Below are positions 1 through 7,125 of a stretch of 39,357 bases of DNA, piece by piece. The DNA comes from JBBDJG01 sp040880005 (GTDB taxonomy: Bacteria; Actinomycetota; Thermoleophilia; Solirubrobacterales; JBBDJG01): positions 1 to 39,357 of the forward strand of contig JBBDJG010000008.1 of NCBI GenBank assembly GCA_040880005.1, in the 5' to 3' direction. Within the stretch, counting starts at the first letter, position 1. Every line of letters begins with the position of its first letter. The notes under the pieces are model-generated. The model worked only from the letters and a program-made list of their open reading frames with translations, had not been told where the DNA came from and ran no database searches. The position numbers and the translations under genes are program-made.

Positions 1-69
1 TGGCGGTAGAAATACCGGGATCGCGGTCAACGAAATGCTGGCGGTTGTGAGTTAGTCTCGTAACGTTGG

Positions 70-143
70 CCGCAAACTGACGAGGTTCGGTCTCCGCAAG
101 GCAAGGACGCAGCCTTGCGGCGATCCGAAACCGTCATTTGCGG
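70..143. other. Nested imperfect inverted repeat (structured non-coding element)
   Basis: The inner hairpin is perfect: CCGCAAGGC (94-102) pairs with GCCTTGCGG (112-120) across a 9-nt loop. Outside it, 70-90 pairs with 125-143: a 12-bp block CCGCAAA/TGACG with one bulged C, a short mismatch, then TTCGG with CCGAA. No T-run follows on either strand, so it does not look like an ordinary terminator. It could be a small RNA, a leader structure or a transposon-end remnant; the sequence does not decide. Apart from this, 1-234 holds only a possible -10 (TAAGAT, 187-192) before the cytochrome gene. Confidence 0.55.
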
Positions 144-234
144 TCATGCGTTGCGGGACGGGCCACTAGCCGGCCCGCCCGCCTAATAAGATGCTGCCGC
201 CCGCCAACCCGCCAGCCCAGGAAGGAGCCCTTCG

Positions 235-1197
235 ATGACCGAGTCCAGCCCCGCGCGGCTCTATGCCGGAGTCGTGGGCGCGACCCTGGTGGTGGTGGGA
301 ATCCTCGGCTTCTTCTACAACGCGGGCTTCAACGCCGACGCTGCCGACCGCGACGCGGTGCTGGGGCTGCTCGACGTCAACGGTTGGCACAACGTGATCC
401 ACATCGCCACGGGGCTACTCGGGCTGGTCGCGTTCATGGCGGGAACTCACGCATCGCGGTACTACGCGCTGGCGATGGGCATCGTCTACTCGCTGGTCGC
501 CGTGTGGGGCTTCGTGCTCGGCAGCGGCGAGTCGATCCTCGGCATCGTGCCGATCAACGCCGCCGACAACCTCTTCCACCTCGCGCTGGCGCTGCTCGGC
601 CTGGTCGCCTGCCAGATGTGGGTCCCGGCGGTGGCGGTGGCCACGGCGTTGCTGTTCGGACTGGCGATCCCCGCGCTCGCGACGAACGATCACGACAGCG
701 AGAGCCAGATCGCGAAGGGCCAGATGCTGTTCGCCGAGGACGGCTGCCGCAACTGTCACACGCTCGGCGCATCGGGCAGCCTCGGTACGATCGGGCCGAA
801 CCTCAACGAGTCCAAGCCGAGCGAGAAGCGCGTGCTGGAGGCGATCGCGAAGGGAGGCCTGGGCACGGGGGCGATGCCCGAGAACCTCGCGTCCGGCGCG
901 GACGCAGAGGCGATCGCGGCCTACGTCGCCGACGCGACAGGCGCCGCCGCCCCGGTCGGCGGACCTGCGGGCAAGCAGATCTTCAGCGAGCAGTGCGCAA
1001 GCTGCCACACGCTGGCCGCGGCCGGCGCCACCGGCACGGTCGGCCCCGACCTCGATCAGTTGAAGCCGAGCACGGCGCAGGTCCTGAAGGCGATCAAGAA
1101 CGGCGGGCTGACCGGCAGCGTGATGCCGAAGAACCTGGTTACCGGCAAGCAGGCGCAGCAGGTCGCGGCCTACATATCCAGCGTCGCCGGCAAGTAA
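235..1197 (+). CDS. DUF4383 membrane domain fused to two cytochrome c domains
   Basis: The protein has 320 residues. Residues 5-150 carry four hydrophobic helices and match the pattern of the actinobacterial DUF4383 family (NGWHN..H, then the NAADNLFH region). The last helix leads into two class I cytochrome c domains with haem-binding CRNCH (171-175) and CASCH (254-258). Each is followed by a GP(N/D)L segment and a distal Met in a (A/V)MP(E/K)NL segment, the expected axial ligand. Helix count suggests the haem domains lie outside the membrane as a tethered electron carrier; this is inference. The ATG follows AGGAAGGAG at suitable spacing. It is convergent with the redoxin gene, 19 bp away. 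The redox partner is unknown and the DUF4383 fusion is unusual. Confidence 0.85.
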   Translation: MTESSPARLYAGVVGATLVVVGILGFFYNAGFNADAADRDAVLGLLDVNGWHNVIHIATGLLGLVAFMAGTHASRYYALAMGIVYSLVAVWGFVLGSGESILGIVPINAADNLFHLALALLGLVACQMWVPAVAVATALLFGLAIPALATNDHDSESQIAKGQMLFAEDGCRNCHTLGASGSLGTIGPNLNESKPSEKRVLEAIAKGGLGTGAMPENLASGADAEAIAAYVADATGAAAPVGGPAGKQIFSEQCASCHTLAAAGATGTVGPDLDQLKPSTAQVLKAIKNGGLTGSVMPKNLVTGKQAQQVAAYISSVAGK

Positions 1198-1216
1198 TCG
1201 GCGGTCGGCAGACTGC

Positions 1217-1741
1217 TTACGGCTTCCACTTGATCGAACAGCCGACCGGCTCGGTCTCGGGCTCACTCGGTTGCTCGCCGGCGAGCACCGCATCGAGCGC
1301 CGAGCGCAGCCAGGCGGCGTCCTGCGACGGATCCGAGTAGTCGGAGTCGGGCGCACCCCGGTAGCGCAGCCTTCGTTCGGCATCGAGCACGAACACGTCG
1401 GGCGTCACCTTGGCCCCCCACGCGCGCGCGACTTCTTGTGTCTCGTCATGCAGGTACGGGTGCGGCCAGTCCTCAGCCGCGACACGCCGCTTCATCTGCT
1501 CGTAGGAGTCGGCCGGGTAGCGCTCGGCGTCGTTCGAGTTGATCGCCAGGAAGCGCACGCCCCGGTCGGCATAGTCGTGCGCCGCCGCGATCAGGCGATC
1601 GTGCCAGGCGAGCGCGTAGGGACAGTGATTGCAAGTGAAGACCACGACAGTGGCCGCCGCCTCGCCGCCCAACGAAGGCGTAACGCCGTCGGTATCCGGC
1701 AGATCGAAGTCGGGAGCCCGCTCGCCGATCGAGAGTCCCAT
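1217..1741 (-). CDS. Thioredoxin-family redoxin (CNHC motif)
   Basis: A 174-residue protein of the AhpC/TSA-redoxin fold. The N-terminus has the APDFDLPD pattern typical of peroxiredoxin-like thioredoxins. The redox motif is CNHCP at 37-41, in the FTCNHCPYA setting known from a bacterial thioredoxin family. A cis-Pro-type segment (VTPDVFVLD) follows. No signal peptide is visible, so it is probably cytoplasmic. The ATG at 1741 is preferred over an in-frame TTG at 1747 because GGGAG lies 6-7 nt upstream. It directly follows another thioredoxin-fold gene and is the last gene of the trpS-scpAB run. Substrate unknown. Confidence 0.85.
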   Translation of the reverse strand: MGLSIGERAPDFDLPDTDGVTPSLGGEAAATVVVFTCNHCPYALAWHDRLIAAAHDYADRGVRFLAINSNDAERYPADSYEQMKRRVAAEDWPHPYLHDETQEVARAWGAKVTPDVFVLDAERRLRYRGAPDSDYSDPSQDAAWLRSALDAVLAGEQPSEPETEPVGCSIKWKP

Positions 1742-1743
1742 GC

Positions 1744-2088
1744 TCAACTCCCGTCGCTGTTTGCGCGCGCCAGCGACTCACGCAGGTCCTGTGGATCGGG
1801 CAGCGGCGAGACGCGGCCGTCGCGCAACCGGTAGATCCTGCACGTGAGCCCGGCCGGCTCATCGTCACCTGGGGGCTGCACGTCGCGACCATCGACAAGA
1901 ATCGTCGGCGAGCCGACGAACTGGAGGCGTTCCGCATCCGGCTCGCCGCTCACCTCGGTGATCTCGATCGCATCGGTGTCGAGGCCGGCCTCGCGCATCG
2001 CCTCTTCGAGCTCGGCCAGCGCACGCTCCCAGGAAGGACATCCTTTCCACCACAGGAACTCTATCCTCGGCGAGCCCTGACGCGCCAT
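1744..2088 (-). CDS. Small thioredoxin-fold protein (GCPS motif)
   Basis: A protein of 114 residues. The segment after the N-terminus (IEFLWWKGCPSWERALAEL) and the later FVGSPTILVDGRDV resemble the actinobacterial thioredoxin-like group that includes DF-family selenoproteins, where the first active position may be Cys or Sec. Here Cys17 is followed by Pro-Ser, so only a single redox Cys sits in the motif. The VGSPTI segment supplies the cis-proline loop. The ATG at 2088 begins right after the scpB stop (2090). An in-frame upstream start exists but would lie inside scpB with a low-complexity leader. Function unknown; a mercury or redox role is only a family guess. Confidence 0.7.
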   Translation of the reverse strand: MARQGSPRIEFLWWKGCPSWERALAELEEAMREAGLDTDAIEITEVSGEPDAERLQFVGSPTILVDGRDVQPPGDDEPAGLTCRIYRLRDGRVSPLPDPQDLRESLARANSDGS

Positions 2089-2089
2089 C

Positions 2090-2683
2090 TCAACCGACGC
2101 GCTGCTCTCCGGCCCGCAACAGCTTTTCGCGTAGCTGCTGCTCGTCGGCCGCCGTTGGCTCGAAGCTCTTGACGTCAGGTAGGTCATCGAGACTCGTGAG
2201 CCCGAACAGCTTCTCGAACAGCTGCGTCGTGCGGTACATGATTGCTCCGAACTGCGAGCGGCCGCGCTCCTCGATCAGACCGCGCTCCTCGAGCGTCGAC
2301 ATCGCCGAGTCGGAGTTGACGCCGCGGATGCGGGCGATCTCCGGGCGCGAGACCGGCTGCAGGTAGGCCGTGATCGCGAGGCACTCGGCCTGCGCCTGCG
2401 TCAACGGAGGTGTGCGCGGCTTGGCCAGCAGGCGACGCACGGCAAGCTCGGCTTCGGGATCCGATGCGAACGTGTAACCGTCGGCCACGCGGCGCAGCAC
2501 GATTCCCTGGCGACCCTCGGCGTAGTGGCTCTCAATCTCTGTGACGGCAGCCGACAACTCGTCGGGGCTGCAGCTAATCGCCTCGGCCAGGTCGGCCTCG
2601 CCGACCGGGTCCGGCGAGCAGAACAGCAGCGCGGCCAGTGCGCGCGCGGCGGGGCTCAACGCCTCGTGCTCAACTCGATCCAT
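2090..2683 (-). CDS. scpB: Segregation and condensation protein B
   Basis: 197 residues, the usual length for ScpB, the winged-helix dimer that with ScpA bridges SMC heads in the bacterial condensin. The N-terminal ALSPAARALAALLFCS and the central LTQAQAECLAITAYLQPVSR followed by ARIRGVNSD are characteristic ScpB wing segments. It acts on the nucleoid in chromosome segregation. The start overlaps the scpA end by 14 nt, so the two are probably translationally coupled, as is usual for this pair. Confidence 0.95.
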   Translation of the reverse strand: MDRVEHEALSPAARALAALLFCSPDPVGEADLAEAISCSPDELSAAVTEIESHYAEGRQGIVLRRVADGYTFASDPEAELAVRRLLAKPRTPPLTQAQAECLAITAYLQPVSRPEIARIRGVNSDSAMSTLEERGLIEERGRSQFGAIMYRTTQLFEKLFGLTSLDDLPDVKSFEPTAADEQQLREKLLRAGEQRVG

Positions 2684-3482
2684 CGGTCACGACCTCCTTC
2701 GCGGCATCCGCTTTTTCGATCTCGATCTCTCCAAAAGTCTCACGCTGGCGCCAGACAAGCTCTCCCGCCTTGTACAGCTCGAGCAACGCGTACAGAGTCA
2801 CGGCCTGGGTCATGCGGTCCTCCCCGCGCACGGCCTTGTCGAATGTGAAGCTGCGCTGCGATCCAAGCAGATCGCGCAGGTGCGCGAGCCGGCGCTCGAG
2901 CGAGACGGTCGGCCGACGCAGGTGGGCGACGTCGATCTGAGGCGGAGTCTGGAGCAAGCCACGCATCGCCTCGGCAAGAGCGCCCGGCTGATAGGCCTGC
3001 TTGGCGGCGTCGAGCGCCACCTGCCGCAACGCCAACGGCAGCGGCGCGCTGCGGTAGCGAAAGCCCTGCTGTTCGGCGAAGCGCTCGTGCAGGTAGTCGG
3101 CCACGCCGCGAAACTGTCGGTAGCTGAGCAGCCGCGCGAGCAGCTCCTCGACCGCCTCCTCGGGGTCGAGGTCGAGGCCCTCCATCTCCTCTCCCGGCAA
3201 CATCAGACGCGACTTCAGCTCGAGCAACGCCGCGATCAGGATCAGGAACTCGGTCGCGGCCTCGAGGTCCAGCTCGCCGCGCGCCTCGAGGCGCTCGAGG
3301 TAGGCGAGCACGACCTCGGCGAGGCTGACCTCGAGCAGATCGATCTCCTCGTTGAGCACGAGCGTGATCAGCAGGTCGAACGGCCCCTCGAACACGTCGA
3401 GGTCGACGGGCCAGGGACCCGAAGGGGTCGGCGTGGCGGCCGTCGTCATCGCCGTCGCTACGTCGGTTGGCGACTCGCTCAC
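2670..3482 (-). CDS. scpA: Segregation and condensation protein A (kleisin)
   Basis: 270 residues. The kleisin signature is clear: DVFEGPFDLLITLVL near residue 30, AATEFLILIAALLELKSRLMLP near 75-95, and a C-terminal winged helix (TLYALLELYKAGEL). ScpA links the SMC head and neck and binds ScpB. The GTG at 3482 shares a GTGA overlap with the trpS stop. A downstream ATG (3449) is possible, but the overlap favours the GTG. The first about 24 residues are Thr/Pro/Ala-rich and probably disordered. Confidence 0.95.
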   Translation of the reverse strand: MSESPTDVATAMTTAATPTPSGPWPVDLDVFEGPFDLLITLVLNEEIDLLEVSLAEVVLAYLERLEARGELDLEAATEFLILIAALLELKSRLMLPGEEMEGLDLDPEEAVEELLARLLSYRQFRGVADYLHERFAEQQGFRYRSAPLPLALRQVALDAAKQAYQPGALAEAMRGLLQTPPQIDVAHLRRPTVSLERRLAHLRDLLGSQRSFTFDKAVRGEDRMTQAVTLYALLELYKAGELVWRQRETFGEIEIEKADAAKEVVTDGSS

Positions 3483-4489
3483 AGGCCCATCGCCTCTCGC
3501 GCGCGTTCCATGTTCGGCACGGCGATCTCGCGCGCACGCTCGGCTCCCTCGCGCAGGATGCGCTCCAGCTCGCCGCGGTCGGCAAGCGCCTGCTCGCGCC
3601 GCTCGCGGAACGGCCGCATGTACTCGCCGATTCGCTCGGCGATCTCCTGCTTGTGGTCGACGCAGCCAAGCTCGCCGGAACGGCAGGTGCGCTCGATCTC
3701 ATCGACTCGCTCGGCCGGTGTCCCGAACAGCTTGTCGTAGCTGAACACGTTGCAGATCTCCGGATGTCCGGGATCGGCGCGCTTGATCTTCTCGGGGTCG
3801 GTGATCATCTTCGAGACCATCCCGCCGATCGTGTCGGGGCTGGCGCCCAGCTCGATCGCGTTGTTGTAGCTCTTCGACATCTTGCGGTTGTCGATCCCCA
3901 ACAGCACGGGAGCCTCGGTCAGCACGGCCTTGGGCTCGGGGAACACCTCGTCGCCCTTCCCGAACAGGTGGTTGAAGCGACGCACGATCTCACGCGCAAG
4001 CTCGAGGTGCGGGAGCTGGTCCTGCCCGACCGGAACCTTGGTCGCGTGGTAGAGAACGATGTCGGCGGTCTGAAGTACCGGATAACCGAAGAAGCCGAAG
4101 GTGTCGATCTCGTCGCCAAGTTCTGCAATCTGTCCTTTGTAGGTGGGAACGCGCTCGAGCCAGGACTTGGGCGTCGCCATGCCGAGCAGCAGCGCCAGCT
4201 CCGAGTGCTCGGGCACCTGCGACTGGCGAAAGACGATCGAGCGCTGCGGATCGACGCCCGCGCCGATCCAGTCGGCGACCATCTCGATGCCGTCCTCGTG
4301 GATCCTGGACACGTCCTGGAAGCCGGTCGTGAGCGCGTGTAGATCGACCACCGAATAGACGCAGTCGTAGTCGTCCTGGAGGCGGACCCAGTTCTTCAGC
4401 GCGCCGAACCAGTGGCCGATGTGCAGCCGGCCGGTCGGCCGCATGCCGGAAAAGACCCTCTCCCTGGTTCGAGTCGCGGTGGCCGACAT
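3479..4489 (-). CDS. trpS: Tryptophanyl-tRNA synthetase
   Basis: 336 residues, normal for bacterial class Ic TrpRS, which charges tRNA-Trp in the cytoplasm. The HIGH motif is at 23-26 (GRLHIGHW) and KMSKS at 203-207 (NRKMSKSYNN). The ATG at 4489 is chosen because TATGCT (TANNNT-type -10) ends exactly 7 nt upstream, fitting a leaderless transcript. A second ATG at 4501 would lie inside that -10. It is first in the trpS-scpA-scpB-thioredoxin run, coupled to scpA by GTGA. Confidence 0.95.
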   Translation of the reverse strand: MSATATRTRERVFSGMRPTGRLHIGHWFGALKNWVRLQDDYDCVYSVVDLHALTTGFQDVSRIHEDGIEMVADWIGAGVDPQRSIVFRQSQVPEHSELALLLGMATPKSWLERVPTYKGQIAELGDEIDTFGFFGYPVLQTADIVLYHATKVPVGQDQLPHLELAREIVRRFNHLFGKGDEVFPEPKAVLTEAPVLLGIDNRKMSKSYNNAIELGASPDTIGGMVSKMITDPEKIKRADPGHPEICNVFSYDKLFGTPAERVDEIERTCRSGELGCVDHKQEIAERIGEYMRPFRERREQALADRGELERILREGAERAREIAVPNMERAREAMGL

Positions 4490-4496
4490 TCCGCGC

Positions 4497-4502
4497 AGCA
4501 TA
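4497..4502 (-). promoter_or_regulatory. Leaderless -10 of trpS (TATGCT)
   Basis: TATGCT on the minus strand, followed by 7 nt and then ATG. It matches the TANNNT-N6/7-start pattern seen before several genes here. No clear -35. Confidence 0.5.
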
Positions 4503-4572
4503 GCCGCGCACCAGGCGTCGCCCGGCCGCAAGAGGGGGCGGGCGCACGCCACTGACGCCGCGAACGCCGCTG

Positions 4573-4578
4573 TAGGCT
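4573..4578 (+). promoter_or_regulatory. Leaderless -10 of the nitroreductase gene (TAGGCT)
   Basis: TAGGCT then 7 nt then ATG at 4586. There is no Shine-Dalgarno before the ATG, which supports leaderless initiation. Confidence 0.5.
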
Positions 4579-4585
4579 GGGTGCG

Positions 4586-5152
4586 ATGGAGACCGAACAG
4601 GCGATCCGCACGCGTCGCACCGTCAAGGCGTTCGAACCCGAGCCCGTCGATCGCGCCACGGTCGAGGACCTGCTCGAGTTGGCGCGCTGGGCGCCGAACC
4701 ACAACCTGACCAACCCCTGGCGCTTCCGCGTGCTCGGGCCGCGCTCGCTCGAGCGGCTCAAGCAGGCCGCGCGCGAGCTTGCCGTGGCCGGCGCGCCTGC
4801 GAGCGCCGATGCGGACGCGGTTGCCCGAGCCGCGGCGGCGAAGCTCGACCGCGCGCCCACGCTGGTCGTGTGCTCGGTCACACGAGCCGACGATCCCGTG
4901 CAGGATCAAGAGGACCGCGCGGCCGCGGCCTGCGCCGCGTACGTCGTGCTGCTGGCGGCGCACGATCGCGGGCTGGCAGGCTACTGGCGCACTCCGTCGG
5001 TCCTGCGTACCTCGGTGGGACGAGCCGCGGTGGGCCTGGGCGACGACGAGCACTTCATCGGACTGCTGCACCTCGGCCGCGGTCGCGGTGACGCCCAGGC
5101 GGGCGCTCCGGACCGCACAGCGCCACACGACTACGTTTCGTTCTTGGACTGA
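4586..5152 (+). CDS. Nitroreductase-family flavoprotein
   Basis: 188 residues, typical of the FMN-dependent nitroreductase fold. The N-terminal IRTRRTVKAFEPEPV is the usual FMN-phosphate arginine cluster, followed by LLELARWAPNHNLTNPWRF, the conserved APN..N.PWRF stretch. The C-terminal IGLLHLGRG segment is the family's end motif. It probably reduces nitro, quinone or flavin-type substrates with NAD(P)H in the cytoplasm; the physiological substrate cannot be read. It stands alone, divergent from trpS, and its 3' end overlaps the end of the convergent MFS gene by 22 bp. Confidence 0.88.
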   Translation: METEQAIRTRRTVKAFEPEPVDRATVEDLLELARWAPNHNLTNPWRFRVLGPRSLERLKQAARELAVAGAPASADADAVARAAAAKLDRAPTLVVCSVTRADDPVQDQEDRAAAACAAYVVLLAAHDRGLAGYWRTPSVLRTSVGRAAVGLGDDEHFIGLLHLGRGRGDAQAGAPDRTAPHDYVSFLD

Positions 5153-6702
5153 GCGCTTCGCGACTTGAGCAGACTGCCGCCGACGAACAGCACGGTGACG
5201 ACGAGGCCGCAAAGCGCGAGCGCGGCGTCCATCCGGAACGCCCACTCGATCCCGGCCGCAAACGAATCGCGGACGGCCTCCACCACTTTGTCGGCCGCTT
5301 CGGGGGTCAGCCCGGAGATCGCCTGCTTCGCGGAGTCCGTGCCGGCGAGCACACCGTGCACCGCATCCTGCTCGGACCCGCTCAGCGATAGGCCGGACGA
5401 CGACGCGACCGCTGACAGCTTGTCCTGCGCGGCGGTCGTGAAGACCGTCGTCGTCAGGCCCAGGCCGACCGCGCCGCCCGCGATCTGGAACATGTAGACG
5501 ACGCCCCCGGCGAGGCTGGAGCGCGACGGGTCGAGCGCCGTCACGCCCGCGGTCGTGACCGACGAGTAGAAGAACCCGACGCCGAGGCCGAGCACGATCA
5601 TCCCCGGCAACAGCGACACATACTCGGAGCCGGCATCGACCAGCGAGATCAGGACCATGCCAGCGAACAGGAACGCGGCGCCGACCGACACGACGAGCTT
5701 GGCGCCGAGCCGGTTGTAGAGAGGGCCGGCCGCAAACGACGTCACCGCGAACACGCCCATCATCGGCAGCAAGCCGGCACCGGACTCGAAGGCCGAATAG
5801 CCGAGGATCTTCTCCATGAACTGCGGCAGGTAGAGCAGCGACGCGAAGAAGGTCGCCGACATCAAGAGCACCGCCAGGCAGGCAGCGCGAAACTCGGGGT
5901 TCGAGATCACGTCGCGCGGCACGAGCGCGCTCGCGCCGGCGCTGCGCTCGACGAAGGGGAACGCAGCCATAGTGACGCCGGCGATTACCAGCAGCGCGAC
6001 GGTGCGCGGGTCGCCCCAGCCGTAGTCCGGCGCCTGGTCGAGCGCAACCAGTAGCGCGGTCAGCCCGATCGAGAGCGCTGCGATCCCCCGGTAGTCGATC
6101 TTGCGCTCGTCCGCCTCGACGGCTGCCTGATGCACGTAGCGCCAGACAACGAGTGACGCGAACAGCGCCACCGGCAGGTTCAAGAACATGATCGCGCGCC
6201 AGCTGAATGCGTCAGTGAGAGCGCCTCCGATCAGCGGGCCGGCGGCGTTGCCGAATCCGGCCGCGCCGAGGATCAGCCCGCCGGCCAGCCCGGCCTTGCT
6301 CTCGGGCAGCGCCGCGTAGGTCATGCCGAGCACCGCAGGCCACATCATCGCCCCACCGATGCCCATCGCCGCCCGGCAGGCGATCAGGGCCCAAGCGTCG
6401 GGGGCAAGCCCGCCCAGGAGCGAGAACCCGGCGAAGATCGCGGCACCGATGAAGAAGATTCGCCGTCGGCCGAACATGTCAGCCAGCCGCCCGCCCGTAA
6501 CGATCATCACGCCGAATACGAGCGCGTAGGCGTTGATCACCCACTGCACGGTGGCGACATCAGTGTCGAAGTCCTTCTCGATGTCCGGCAGCGCGACGCT
6601 CAGCGCCGTGAAGTCGTTCGCGATCACGAAAACCGCGAGACCAATCGCGAACAGCGTCAGCATGGTGCCGCGGTCGAGGCGATCTGCGGACGGATCGCTC
6701 AT
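5131..6702 (-). CDS. MFS exporter, DHA2 (EmrB/QacA) type
   Basis: 523 residues with about 14 hydrophobic segments, the count expected for the DHA2 drug:H+ antiporter family. Motif A appears as GGRLADMFGRRR in the loop after helix 2, and a motif C-like GxxxGPxxGG stretch (GNAAGPLIGG) in helix 5. An extracytoplasmic or loop insert rich in Ser/Asp (around residues 425-480) precedes the last helix, and the C-terminus is polar. The ATG at 6702 is preferred because TAGGGT ends 7 nt upstream; a nearby GTG at 6711 falls in that -10. It would export toxic compounds, substrate unknown. No regulator gene is adjacent, though a strong dyad covers its promoter. Confidence 0.88.
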   Translation of the reverse strand: MSDPSADRLDRGTMLTLFAIGLAVFVIANDFTALSVALPDIEKDFDTDVATVQWVINAYALVFGVMIVTGGRLADMFGRRRIFFIGAAIFAGFSLLGGLAPDAWALIACRAAMGIGGAMMWPAVLGMTYAALPESKAGLAGGLILGAAGFGNAAGPLIGGALTDAFSWRAIMFLNLPVALFASLVVWRYVHQAAVEADERKIDYRGIAALSIGLTALLVALDQAPDYGWGDPRTVALLVIAGVTMAAFPFVERSAGASALVPRDVISNPEFRAACLAVLLMSATFFASLLYLPQFMEKILGYSAFESGAGLLPMMGVFAVTSFAAGPLYNRLGAKLVVSVGAAFLFAGMVLISLVDAGSEYVSLLPGMIVLGLGVGFFYSSVTTAGVTALDPSRSSLAGGVVYMFQIAGGAVGLGLTTTVFTTAAQDKLSAVASSSGLSLSGSEQDAVHGVLAGTDSAKQAISGLTPEAADKVVEAVRDSFAAGIEWAFRMDAALALCGLVVTVLFVGGSLLKSRSAQSKNET

Positions 6703-6709
6703 CGGTCGC

Positions 6710-6715
6710 ACCCTA
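6710..6715 (-). promoter_or_regulatory. Leaderless -10 of the MFS gene (TAGGGT)
   Basis: TAGGGT on the minus strand, 7 nt before the ATG at 6702. It overlaps the left arm of the dyad at 6713-6755. Confidence 0.5.
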
Positions 6716-6755
6716 GTGGCCCGTTCGGCTAGTCTCTCGCCGAACGAACCACTAG
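6713..6755. promoter_or_regulatory. Two-part dyad between divergent MFS and rhodanese genes
   Basis: CTAGTGG (6713-6719) pairs with CCACTAG (6749-6755), and CGTTCGGC (6722-6729) with GCCGAACG (6739-6746), separated by a 2x2 mismatch and a 9-nt centre. Fifteen of 17 arm positions are complementary. The left arm overlaps the MFS -10, and the right arm falls about where the rhodanese -35 would be. This looks like a shared operator; the binding protein is not encoded here. Confidence 0.6.
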
Positions 6756-6768
6756 AGAAGTCATCAGA

Positions 6769-6774
6769 TACGCT
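6769..6774 (+). promoter_or_regulatory. Leaderless -10 of the rhodanese gene (TACGCT)
   Basis: TACGCT then 7 nt then ATG at 6782. No Shine-Dalgarno is present. Confidence 0.5.
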
Positions 6775-6781
6775 GCGAGCG

Positions 6782-7111
6782 ATGGCAGCATCCGACGAGC
6801 AGAGCTACGACCTCGAGCCCAAGCGCGTGGCGGAAATGGTCGGTGCGGGCGACGCGCAACTCGTGGACGTGCGCCAGCCGCACGAGTGGGAGGTGGGCGC
6901 CGTCGCGCAATCACTGCGCATCGAGTTGGACCAGCTCACGTCACGCGCCGCCGAGATCGACAAGGACCGTCCGGTCATCTTCATCTGCCGCGTCGGCAAC
7001 CGCTCGGGTCTTGCCACCGACGCCTTCCGCGCCAGCGGCTACGACGCCTACAACGCGCGTGGCGGCGTCGAGGCCTGGGCCGAAGCCGGCCTACCGCTCG
7101 AGTCGGCCTAG
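6782..7111 (+). CDS. Single-domain rhodanese
   Basis: 109 residues, one rhodanese domain. It has the LVDVRQPHEWEVGAV segment and the active-site loop CRVGNRSG with catalytic Cys69, then GGVEAWAEAGLPLE at the end, all standard for GlpE-like thiosulfate sulfurtransferases. The substrate cannot be predicted; such proteins handle sulfane sulfur in the cytoplasm. The start follows a -10 by 7 nt. It is divergent from the exporter, sharing a dyad, and 14 bp from the convergent gcvPB end. Confidence 0.9.
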   Translation: MAASDEQSYDLEPKRVAEMVGAGDAQLVDVRQPHEWEVGAVAQSLRIELDQLTSRAAEIDKDRPVIFICRVGNRSGLATDAFRASGYDAYNARGGVEAWAEAGLPLESA

Positions 7112-7125
7112 GGAGCGCGGTTGGT

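Noticed and set aside
138..1340. Long Arg-rich frame over the cytochrome gene
   Set aside because: It is the shadow of the haem protein in another frame; the 235-1197 frame has the motifs and the ribosome site.
4490..5245. N-terminal extension of trpS over the nitroreductase gene
   Set aside because: The extension is antisense to a well-supported gene and lacks TrpRS character; HIGH lies where a 336-residue protein predicts.
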